NCBI GenBank assembly: GCA_003242115.1 | Contig: QBMP01000004.1 | Span: forward strand, 26,508 to 38,954 | Source of the DNA: Phormidesmis priestleyi | GTDB taxonomy: Bacteria > Cyanobacteriota > Cyanobacteriia > Phormidesmidales > Phormidesmidaceae | DNA length: 12,447 nucleotides | Direction: 5' to 3' | Shown: positions 1 through 5,804 of the stretch, piece by piece | How positions within the stretch are numbered: the stretch's first letter is position 1 | Layout: each line of letters starts with the position of its first letter | The notes under the pieces: model-generated | Databases searched by the model: none | The model's input: the letters and a program-made list of their open reading frames with translations, nothing else | Told to the model about the DNA's origin: nothing | Made by a program: the position numbers and the translations under genes

Positions 1-61
1 GCAAAGCAGTCAATCAAGATCTCTCCGAGGCAAACGGCACGATTCACAAGCCTTCTGTTAC

Positions 62-149
62 CACCTACTTCAATCTTCTGACACCTACTTCAGTCTTCTG
101 ACACCTATTTCAATCTCCGCAACACCTACTTTAATCTTCGCAACACATA
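62..149. repeat. Tandem array of four 20-21 bp units derived from the 3' end of sds
   Basis: Four degenerate units start at 62, 82, 102 and 123; each begins CACCTA(C/T)TT and continues with a CAATCTTC-like half. Read on the minus strand, the unit at 123-143 is the last sds codons (encoding RRLK) plus the TAG stop at 126-128. The outer three units repeat that codon block and stop beyond the gene. I infer that the array arose by duplication outward from the gene end. It is too short and too AT/CT-biased to be a CRISPR, and no terminator hairpin is visible in it. Confidence 0.8.
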
Positions 150-1097
150 GTGCGAAATATCTTCCAGGGCTTGGCGTGACTCTGACGGCGCTAACGCTTG
201 CAAACACTCAATCGCATGGCTAACGTGACCCGTTGCCAACTGGCGAGATCGGCTAATGCCCTGGCTAGACTGTACCAGCTCAATTGCCTGTTCAAAATCT
301 TCTGCTTCAGAAAATTCTCGATCTATCAGCGTTTTGAGATAGGGCACTTCCTCCATCGCGTAGAGAACCGGAGCCGTCAAGTTTCCGCTCAGCGAATCTG
401 AACCAGCAGGCTTGCCGAGCACCTCACTAGAGCCGGTAAAATCCAAAATGTCATCGACGACCTGATAGGCCAAGCCCAGACTCCGACCAAACTGATACAG
501 GTTTTCGGCCATTGGCGGCGGTACTTCACTCAGTACACCGACAGCCTTAGCACTGTTAGCAATTAATGTCGCCGTTTTGTAATAGCTTTTCTCTAAGTAG
601 GCATCAATCGACAGGCTCGTGTCATAGTACTTCAGTCCCTGACGAATTTCACCTTCAGCTAGGTCCATAATTACCCGCGAAAGCAGCTTCACGACCTCTA
701 AATTGTCTAAATTGGCTAAGTACCAAGAAGATTGGGCAAAAAGAAAATCTCCTGCTAGCACAGCGACTCTATTGTCAAAAAGACTGTGAACCGTGGGCAC
801 GCCGCGTCTGGTGGCCGCCTCATCCACCACATCATCATGCACGAGGCTAGCGGTGTGAATCATCTCAGTGATTTCGGCCAGTCGGCGGTGCCGTGAGGTG
901 ATGCCACCATCAGGCTGAGTGGCCCTAGCCAGCAGCAGCACAATAGCCGGACGAATGCGCTTACCGCCCGCACCAAACAAATGCTCGGCAGCGGCATACA
1001 GAATCTTGTGGCGAGCGCCAACGAGGTTCTTAAGGTTGTCGGTCAGGAGCGCTAAATCGGCTTCTACGGGAAAAAAAAGAGAGGTTGCTGAGGTCAT
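126..1097 (-). CDS. sds: Solanesyl diphosphate synthase (long-chain trans-prenyltransferase)
   Basis: This class I trans-prenyltransferase is expected to extend FPP/GGPP with isopentenyl diphosphate to the C45 chain used for plastoquinone-9, at the membrane surface. The 323-residue length is normal for the family. Visible motifs are GKRIRP (45-50, substrate binding), the first aspartate-rich motif DDVVD (88-92, chain elongation and Mg binding), and the second DDILD (215-219), followed by a conserved Lys (K229). The start MTSATSLFFPVEADL matches the usual N-terminus of cyanobacterial Sds proteins; no clear Shine-Dalgarno precedes it. The C-terminus ends inside the tandem array at 62-149. In many cyanobacteria murI lies directly next to this gene; here about 1.8 kb with small mobile elements separates them. 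A geranylgeranyl diphosphate synthase is less likely because the sequence resembles SdsA/IspB proteins rather than CrtE. Confidence 0.95.
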   Translation of the reverse strand: MTSATSLFFPVEADLALLTDNLKNLVGARHKILYAAAEHLFGAGGKRIRPAIVLLLARATQPDGGITSRHRRLAEITEMIHTASLVHDDVVDEAATRRGVPTVHSLFDNRVAVLAGDFLFAQSSWYLANLDNLEVVKLLSRVIMDLAEGEIRQGLKYYDTSLSIDAYLEKSYYKTATLIANSAKAVGVLSEVPPPMAENLYQFGRSLGLAYQVVDDILDFTGSSEVLGKPAGSDSLSGNLTAPVLYAMEEVPYLKTLIDREFSEAEDFEQAIELVQSSQGISRSRQLATGHVSHAIECLQALAPSESRQALEDISHYVLRRLK

Positions 1098-1157
1098 GGA
1101 ATACGCGACTCAGGCGGATTAGGTTACGAAAGTTTAAGCTGTCTTTCTTTATTCTAA

Positions 1158-1171
1158 GCGATCGCGATCGC
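1158..1171. repeat. Two overlapping HIP1 octamers
   Basis: GCGATCGC occurs twice, overlapping by two bases (1158-1165 and 1164-1171), just upstream of sds. HIP1 is the highly iterated palindrome of cyanobacterial genomes. Single copies lie at 2896, 4163, 5544, 5877, 7981 and 9968, mostly inside genes, including one in the otherwise foreign-looking methyltransferase. Confidence 0.95.
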
Positions 1172-1342
1172 AAAGGGGCCGACCTTTTAATGAAAGCTGC
1201 TCCTATTCGGCGCTGTTCAGGAGATAGACCCGTTCTAGTCGCCAAATTTTCTGGATAAGAACCGTGAAAATATTTTGAATAAGCCCTTTCGCATAAAAAA
1301 TTCTTATGATAGAATGAGCATACGAAAGAATCATTCTTCCAG

Positions 1343-1396
1343 CAGCTTTAGTTCAGCCAACAGCTTTGGCCCAGACAACAGCTTTAGTCTGCCAAA
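1343..1396. repeat. 18-bp tandem repeat, three copies
   Basis: CAGCTTT recurs at exactly 18-bp spacing (1343, 1361 and 1379), and the rest of each unit is partly conserved (AG/GG then TTCAGCCAA, CCCAGACAA, TCTGCCAAA). The period is a multiple of three, so a plus-strand frame reads as a six-residue repeat. There is no other sign of coding. Confidence 0.75.
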
Positions 1397-1417
1397 ACAG
1401 CGAATACAGCTATCTGA

Positions 1418-1443
1418 GTACCCATTGAATATTCATTGGGTAC
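1418..1443. repeat. 26-bp near-perfect palindrome centred on GAATATTC
   Basis: The two arms, GTACCCATTGAAT and ATTCATTGGGTAC, pair at 12 of 13 positions with no loop; the only mismatch is 1425/1436. A dyad without a loop suits a dimeric DNA-binding protein better than an RNA hairpin. No gene starts close by on either strand, so its target is unknown. Confidence 0.7.
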
Positions 1444-1574
1444 GATTAGTCCAGTTAGTTTGCAACGCTAAAGCACGACTCAGCAAGCACTAGCTTTATG
1501 AGTAATGTTTAACGTAAAAGGCTAAGCAAGTGCAGCTCATTGTACCTGAAAGTTGCTACAAAGCCATTTTTAGG

Positions 1575-1732
1575 GTCTATAGAGGGGTGAACGAAATTTT
1601 GCGCGGGACGTTTGTACTACTGTTAAATCGTCTAGATTATCATCGATAAATTATGGGTTTCAGCTTGCTGAGGAGTTGTCCAAATCAATGATTTTCAGAT
1701 CCCGCGTTTTTTTCGTTCACCCGTCTGTAGAG
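1575..1732. mobile_element. 138-bp MITE-like element with 10-bp target duplication
   Basis: The element is 1585-1722. Its ends, GGGTGAACGAAA (1585-1596) and the reverse complement TTTCGTTCACCC (1711-1722), match perfectly over 12 bp. After a short unmatched T/A tract they match again at CGCGGGA / TCCCGCG, so the inverted repeats span about 23-24 bp. Directly abutting them are GTCTATAGAG (1575-1584) and GTCTGTAGAG (1723-1732), a 10-bp direct repeat with one mismatch, as expected for a target duplication. The interior has no open frame. The size and duplication length suggest a non-autonomous derivative mobilised by an IS4-type transposase (9-12 bp duplications); the family assignment is inference. 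Confidence 0.8.
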
Positions 1733-1846
1733 TGAATCTTAGACAATCCGAGATATCGAGATATTGTGCGTAGCACGTTATTTTTTAACGTCTCTGTAAG
1801 GTGCAATGTCTTATTTAAAGATTTCTAAAAGGCTGCACAATAAGAG
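1733..1846. other. Spacer between the two small mobile elements
   Basis: Only minor structure is visible: an 8-bp tandem CGAGATAT near 1751-1767, and the small hairpins GTGC-gta-GCAC and CGTTA-ttttt-TAACG near 1766-1790. No gene is supported. Confidence 0.5.
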
Positions 1847-2008
1847 ACTAGACCTCTTGCATAATAGATTTAATGGTACTATTAAAGGCTTTGCCGAATT
1901 CCTTTAATATCGGCCCTTTAACTAGGGCCATCCAAACAGTGCAGGCAAAGGCCCTTTTGTTTAAAACCAATTAGCATATCACAAAAGTAATTATGCAAGA
2001 GGTCTACT
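1847..2008. mobile_element. 156-bp MITE-like element with 16-bp perfect terminal inverted repeats
   Basis: AGACCTCTTGCATAAT at 1850-1865 is repeated exactly, inverted, at 1990-2005. The trinucleotide ACT flanks both sides (1847-1849 and 2006-2008), consistent with a 3-bp target duplication, although a TA duplication with slightly shorter ends is equally possible. Inside, TAAAGGCTTTGCC and the inverted GGCAAAGGCCCTT pair imperfectly, so the element could fold into one long hairpin. It encodes nothing. The ends resemble those of IS5-group elements common in cyanobacteria; that attribution is from memory and uncertain. Confidence 0.8.
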
Positions 2009-2260
2009 ATACGGCGAAATGGTTGCGCATCGTATGCTTGCCCATTGCATATTGACTGTTGCAATTATTTCTAGCAGAAATCTGAACTCCCAACAAACAG
2101 CGCAAATAGCCTGGAACAATGGATTTATCTAAAGCCTTTGCTAGAAGTTGCTTTTGCCAGGAGCTTCCGATAAAAGCTTTGGTTTGCAGCCTTGGCCTAA
2201 TTGGCTTACTTGGCTTGATTGACTTGATATAGGTAAAGCTACAAACCAAATCAGCCGTTT

Positions 2261-2360
2261 AAGCTGACAAGGGTTGTCGGCTTGTCGCCAAGCGAAAACA
2301 GCCAGAAGGCTGGGCTAGCAACTGCGGCCACTACTTTTCCTGGCGGATTATTTGCGCAGT
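2261..2360. other. Run of four consecutive hairpins, possible structured RNA
   Basis: Hairpin 1 pairs AAGCTGACAA with TTGTCGGCTT around a GGG loop (2261-2283, one G-U pair). Hairpin 2 pairs GCTTG with CAAGC around TCGC (2280-2293) and overlaps the first by four bases. Hairpin 3 pairs CAGCC with GGCTG around AGAA (2299-2312). Hairpin 4 pairs ACTGCG/CGCAGT (2321-2326/2355-2360) with an inner GCCA/TGGC. Four compact stems in 100 bases are suggestive of an RNA, but there is no U-tract or recognised family, and the strand is unknown. Confidence 0.35.
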
Positions 2361-2394
2361 AAAGTTGAGCATCACATCCTGAAATCTAAGGGTA

Positions 2395-2424
2395 TAGCCC
2401 ATCTTTTAATAGCCCATCTTTTAG
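2395..2424. repeat. 15-bp tandem duplication
   Basis: TAGCCCATCTTTTAA (2395-2409) is followed immediately by TAGCCCATCTTTTAG (2410-2424), differing only in the last base. It looks like a recent local duplication with no evident function. Confidence 0.85.
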
Positions 2425-2665
2425 TGGTCTTTCTGATGCTTAATTTTGTTTAGCAGAGCGCTCAGAATACAGTTTGTAGTTAGCGTTTGGAAGGACTACT
2501 TTAGCTATTGCTTAAGCAACGGTAGGGAGTCAATTAGCTCAATAGGTGGCATTTTTGTGTCATTCATGCAAACTGCTTTTAAGAAGGTCTTTCCTTTAGT
2601 GATGGAGTTCTTTCGCGTTTTTTCTTTGCTTTAGGTTTCTTTTTTTAGTCTGTTTTTCTCATCTG

Positions 2666-2788
2666 ATGCTTGCCATGCCAAACTTTTCTTTTGCTAGCCC
2701 GATTGCGATTGTGTTACCTGCTTTAGGCTACTTGTTGACCGTATATTTTGTGATGACGTGGATGAGTTCTAGAACGTCTGATTTTTAA
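2666..2788 (+). CDS. Small single-span membrane peptide, unidentified
   Basis: This 40-codon frame starts at ATG 2666 and has a second in-frame ATG at 2675 (37 codons). It encodes a short polar start (MLAMPNFSFASP), one hydrophobic segment of about 20 residues (IAIVLPALGYLLTVYFVMTW), and a polar tail MSSRTSDF. Size and layout recall the one-helix subunits of cyanobacterial photosystems, cytochrome b6f and NDH-1, but I do not recognise it as any of them. It ends 36 bases before a strong bidirectional terminator, which fits a real short transcript. No Shine-Dalgarno is visible, so coding is not certain. It sits tail to tail with murI. Confidence 0.5.
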   Translation: MLAMPNFSFASPIAIVLPALGYLLTVYFVMTWMSSRTSDF

Positions 2789-2823
2789 AGGCTGTTTCTA
2801 AAAGCCACTTTGTAAAAGGTATC

Positions 2824-2860
2824 TAAAAAGCCCTTGCAATTCGTTTGTGAGGGCTTTTTA
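2824..2860. terminator. Bidirectional rho-independent terminator
   Basis: TAAAAAGCCCT (2824-2834) pairs fully with AGGGCTTTTTA (2850-2860): an 11-bp stem with a 15-base loop. An A-run on the left arm and a T-run on the right give a U-tract in both directions. It closes murI (minus) and the small peptide gene at 2666-2788 (plus). Confidence 0.85.
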
Positions 2861-2892
2861 GCAGGGTTAAGGGAGTTGAGTAGTTTGGGCGA

Positions 2893-3765
2893 TTAGCGAT
2901 CGCTCAATCGAGCCGATGCCGCATGAATGGTTTCTAAAACGGCTACTGATACCTGATCCACTTGAGGTAAATAGCCCAGCCACTGCTGCGAAACTCGCGC
3001 GAAGTGATCGGCATCGCCGCTGACATAAAACTCAGTTGCAAACTCTGCTGAGGATCTCACCGCTCGGTTGAGTCTCAAAATTTTTAGTTCTTGAGCAGCG
3101 GCTAGCGCCAAATGCTTAGCCGGATCGACCAAAGCAATCGAACTAGGCAAAACTTGTTTTAACACCGGAGCCAGGTGAGGATAGTGAGTGCAGCCGTACA
3201 CTAGCGTGTCGATACCTTGATCAATCATCGGGTTAAGGTATTGCTTGGCAACTGCTAGCGTATAAGGATCGTGAATGCGATCATTTTCAATCAGCGGCAC
3301 AAATTCAGGACAGCCCACCTGCCAAACCTTGGCAGTAGCATCAATTTCTAAGACAGCCTGCTGGTAGGCGTCGCTATCAGCGGTTGCTTGAGTCGAGATT
3401 ACGCCGATTCGCCGACCGCTTTTCACCGCCGCGCGAGCACCGGGCAAAATAATCCCCAAAATAGGAATCGGAAATTCTGAGCGAACTTCTTCTAGTACTA
3501 GGGCCGAACTGGTATTGCAGGCCATGACGATCATCTTGACATCAAGCCCCATCATCCAAGCAATAATCTCCCGAACAAAGCGTAAGATTTCGCCTTTAGG
3601 ACGGTTGCCGTAAGGCACTCTAGCGGTATCGCCAAAGTAGATGACGGACTCATGCGGGAGCTGCTTACGCATTTGCCGTAGCACCGTCAGCCCCCCCACA
3701 CCGCTGTCAAAAACGCCAATTTTGAAATTGGAGCGTAGTTGGCTGGAGAGGGGTGGAATGCTCAT
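2893..3765 (-). CDS. murI: Glutamate racemase
   Basis: This cytosolic enzyme interconverts L- and D-glutamate and supplies D-Glu for the peptidoglycan stem peptide. At 290 residues it is of normal length. Family signatures are FDSGVGGLTVL (19-29, with the conserved D20 and S21), YFGDTARVPYG (43-53), MACNTSSA (81-88) with catalytic Cys83, and YGCTHYP (190-196) with the second catalytic Cys192 and His194. The start is an ATG before SIPPLSSQL; the recognisable fold begins at about residue 15. A HIP1 site overlaps the 3' end. Transcription runs toward sds but stops at the terminator at 2824-2860, so the two genes are not one operon here. The promoter should lie in 3766-3830; a possible -10 is the AT-rich TTTATACG stretch near 3792-3799 (read on the minus strand). 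Confidence 0.96.
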   Translation of the reverse strand: MSIPPLSSQLRSNFKIGVFDSGVGGLTVLRQMRKQLPHESVIYFGDTARVPYGNRPKGEILRFVREIIAWMMGLDVKMIVMACNTSSALVLEEVRSEFPIPILGIILPGARAAVKSGRRIGVISTQATADSDAYQQAVLEIDATAKVWQVGCPEFVPLIENDRIHDPYTLAVAKQYLNPMIDQGIDTLVYGCTHYPHLAPVLKQVLPSSIALVDPAKHLALAAAQELKILRLNRAVRSSAEFATEFYVSGDADHFARVSQQWLGYLPQVDQVSVAVLETIHAASARLSDR

Positions 3766-3929
3766 AGGTAAATATGCTCACTTGGCTAAGCGTATAAATA
3801 TTGTTTAGAGTTTAGTCGGATTTGGAAACTTTACTAGGTTTATTTTTGCTTCTCAGGGCAGAGAAATAGAATCTATTCTTTTTTGACTGTTTTTTGGAAG
3901 CGCTTACGGAGTTTTTTGAGCGAGCCATT

Positions 3930-3950
3930 GCTAACCGCTAACCGCTAACC
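3930..3950. repeat. Heptanucleotide tandem repeat GCTAACC x3
   Basis: GCTAACC is repeated three times exactly (3930-3936, 3937-3943, 3944-3950), followed by a partial GCTA. This is the type of short tandemly repeated heptamer known from cyanobacterial intergenic regions; copy number often varies between strains. Confidence 0.85.
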
Positions 3951-4096
3951 GCTATTTTTTGGCTTTGGCAAATCACCAGGCAGCTGGATATCTGCGCGAA
4001 CGGATATCACTATCTCTATTGTCATAGGAGTCTATCGGTTTAACTAACAGTTGAACCGGCGGTTAGGCTGGAGCGAGAATAGATGCTTTTCTCTAC

Positions 4097-4128
4097 AAGG
4101 TCTATCCGTACTGTTACGGATAAACCTT
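4097..4128 (-). terminator. Long stem-loop after the antiporter gene, terminator-like
   Basis: Positions 4097-4110 pair with 4115-4128 in 13 of 14 positions (mismatch 4102/4123) around a CTGT loop. It lies ten bases beyond the antiporter stop on the minus strand. No U-tract follows, so it may be an mRNA 3'-end-protecting hairpin rather than an intrinsic terminator. Confidence 0.5.
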
Positions 4129-4137
4129 GATATTTAT

Positions 4138-5664
4138 TTAAGACTCAATGGATTCTGTCGCAGCGATCGCCTCACTGACCCCGGCCTCACTGCCAGCAGC
4201 ACCGACGGCGGTAAGCGCATTGCCCGACTCATCATCTTTGTCAAAGGCTAACCTCAGCAAAGGGGGGGCAATAAACGTCGTCACAATCACCATCACAATA
4301 ATGGCCGCATCTAGCGATTCAGACAGAACGCCACTGGCCGCACCGACGCCAGCAAAGACCAAGCCGACCTCTCCACGAGGAATCATGCCAAAGCCCACAG
4401 CCAATCGATTAATTCCAGGTTGCCCAAACACAACATAGCCAGTAATAGTCTTACCAATAATGGCAACCAGCACCAAAAAAGAAGCAATGATCAGTCCCTC
4501 CCGGTTAGCGGCCACCATTGGGTTCAGCACACTGATGTCAGTGCGGGCTCCAACCGTGACAAAAAACACCGGCACCAGCATATCGGCAATCGGCGTAATT
4601 TGCTCTTCGAGTTCCTTACGCTTGGGCGTTTCGGCCAAAATCAGACCCGCCGCAAATGCACCCAAGATCGTTTCAAGCTGAATGGCCGCCGCAATATAAG
4701 AGAGCACAAAGGCAAAGACCAACGACGCGATGATCAGCTGCCCGCGCGTTCGCATCTGATCGACCAAAGAGACGAACAGTGGACTCAAAAGCCGCCCCAG
4801 TAAAATGGAGCCAATTAGAAAAGTAGCCGCGCCTACCACTAAATAGATGACGTTTAGAATTTCGATTTCGCCGGTTTTGGCTAAGCTGGCAACGACCGCT
4901 AGCACGATGATACCGAGCACATCATCAAGGACGGCTGCGCCGATTATAATTTGGCCTTCTCTGGAGCTAAGCTGTTGCATTTCAGCCAGCACTTTGGCAG
5001 TGATGCCAATGCTAGTCGCGGTCAGCGCCGCCCCAGCGAACACGGCGGGAATGGTGCCAATATTAAAGAAGAAAATCAGTCCGGCGGTACCTGCAATAAA
5101 GGGAGCAAGGACGCCAACAGTCGCTACAACAGCGGCCTGTGGGCCTACTCGGATAAGTTCTTTCAGATCGGATTCTAGCCCGATTTCAAAGAGCAAAATA
5201 ATCACGCCGAGTTCGGCTAAAACCGAGAGCGCTTCGCTTTCACCGCGAAAAACGCTGAGCAGACTTTCTGGATCTAGATGAGCGCTCATCTGCACCAGAT
5301 CCATGAGCGCGGAGTGAGGAACATTTGCGCCTTCTGGAAAAACAATCAGATGCAGCGCCGAAATGCCGACGACAACGCCGCCAAGGAGTTCACCCAAAAC
5401 AGAGGGTAAATTGAGTCGAGCGCATAGCTCACCGCCGACTTTGGCCGCGATAAAAACGGTGATTAGGCTCAGCAGTACGCCTGCTAGCACGAGCGAACCG
5501 ACTTCGGCCTGATCGACTTCGGCGATGAGCGGCCAGATTAAGGGCGATCGCACAGTCGGTAAGCTGCCCATCAGAGAGCTTGTTAAGAAATCGGTGAAAT
5601 AAGCTGTCAAACCGTTCGTCGAGCCGAGCCATCCTAGATCAATCATGCAATTTTTGCCACTCAT
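4138..5664 (-). CDS. nhaS3: Na+(K+)/H+ antiporter, CPA2 family, NhaS3-like
   Basis: This integral membrane cation/proton exchanger has 508 residues and about a dozen hydrophobic segments between 55 and 475. Key features are LPSVLGELLGGVVVG (86-100), the acidic core pair Asp247-Asp248 in AAVLDDVLG (ion binding, as in NapA/NhaA-type exchangers), and the RGEVGL motif (430-435). No C-terminal TrkA-N domain is present, unlike KefB/KefC, so a glutathione-gated K+ efflux channel is unlikely. The closest known type is cyanobacterial NhaS3, an essential thylakoid Na+/H+ antiporter; that subtype is my inference. The first ~50 residues are poorly conserved: ATG 5664 and ATG 5646 are both possible, and neither has a clear Shine-Dalgarno. 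The tail (477-508) is Ala/Ser/Glu-rich and probably disordered. It sits alone between murI and the hydrolase, on the same strand as both. Confidence 0.9.
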   Translation of the reverse strand: MSGKNCMIDLGWLGSTNGLTAYFTDFLTSSLMGSLPTVRSPLIWPLIAEVDQAEVGSLVLAGVLLSLITVFIAAKVGGELCARLNLPSVLGELLGGVVVGISALHLIVFPEGANVPHSALMDLVQMSAHLDPESLLSVFRGESEALSVLAELGVIILLFEIGLESDLKELIRVGPQAAVVATVGVLAPFIAGTAGLIFFFNIGTIPAVFAGAALTATSIGITAKVLAEMQQLSSREGQIIIGAAVLDDVLGIIVLAVVASLAKTGEIEILNVIYLVVGAATFLIGSILLGRLLSPLFVSLVDQMRTRGQLIIASLVFAFVLSYIAAAIQLETILGAFAAGLILAETPKRKELEEQITPIADMLVPVFFVTVGARTDISVLNPMVAANREGLIIASFLVLVAIIGKTITGYVVFGQPGINRLAVGFGMIPRGEVGLVFAGVGAASGVLSESLDAAIIVMVIVTTFIAPPLLRLAFDKDDESGNALTAVGAAGSEAGVSEAIAATESIES

Positions 5665-5778
5665 CGTAGTCTAATTTACACGAGTAGCTGATCTATATTT
5701 TGTTCATTTAGGCATAAGCGGATCGCTAAATTGTGCTAGATGCGTAGAGAAAGTAGAGCTGATTTGGCTCCAAGCTGG

Positions 5779-5804
5779 ACTACTACGGCTGAACTACTAC
5801 GGCT
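5779..5804. repeat. 12-bp direct repeat at the end of the hydrolase gene
   Basis: ACTACTACGGCT occurs at 5779-5790 and again at 5793-5804, with two bases between them. The second copy touches the hydrolase stop codon (5804-5806 on the minus strand). As at the sds 3' end, a gene terminus has been duplicated outward by a few bases. Confidence 0.8.

Larger units (their letters stand above)
1098..1574. other. Intergenic region upstream of sds with no supported gene
   Basis: This stretch must hold the sds promoter (minus strand), but I could not pick a convincing -35/-10 pair. It contains a double HIP1 site, an 18-bp repeat in three copies and a 26-bp palindrome, listed separately. A 72-codon plus-strand frame from a TTG at 1275 to 1493 covers the 18-bp repeat and shows a six-residue periodicity (NSF followed by three variable residues). 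It has no ribosome binding site or family resemblance, so I do not call it a gene. Confidence 0.6.
2009..2665. other. Long intergenic stretch upstream of the small membrane peptide
   Basis: No gene is supported here. Candidate frames at 2007-2249 (minus) and 2446-2634 (plus) lack ribosome binding sites and family resemblance. The stretch contains a cluster of four hairpins (2261-2360), a tandem duplication of 15 bp (2395-2424) and a perfect 12-bp palindrome TTGCTTAAGCAA at 2508-2519. It probably also holds the promoter of the gene at 2666. Confidence 0.55.
3766..4137. other. Intergenic region between the antiporter gene and murI
   Basis: Neither strand has a supported gene. The stretch holds the murI promoter region, a heptamer tandem repeat (3930-3950), two GATATC dyads (3987-3992 and 4003-4008) and a long hairpin just after the antiporter gene (4097-4128). 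Confidence 0.6.

Noticed and set aside
62..149. CRISPR array
   Set aside because: The units are contiguous with no unique spacers and derive from the sds gene end.
1275..1493. 72-codon plus-strand frame with TTG start
   Set aside because: No ribosome binding site, no family resemblance, low-complexity content from the 18-bp repeat; reported only as a repeat.
2007..2249. 80-codon minus-strand frame beside the second MITE-like element
   Set aside because: Its stop lies at the element boundary, composition is not protein-like, and no domain is recognisable.
2528..2600. TAGCTCAAT stretches near 2536 and 6868 resembling a tRNA D-arm
   Set aside because: No matching acceptor, anticodon or T-arm could be paired around either; coincidental similarity.
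2446..2634. 62-codon plus-strand frame upstream of the small peptide
   Set aside because: No ribosome binding site or motif; aromatic/Ser/Phe-rich content is explained by the T-rich DNA.
4148..5281. Several plus-strand frames of 73-144 codons opposite the antiporter gene
   Set aside because: They are antisense shadows of a well-supported membrane protein gene.
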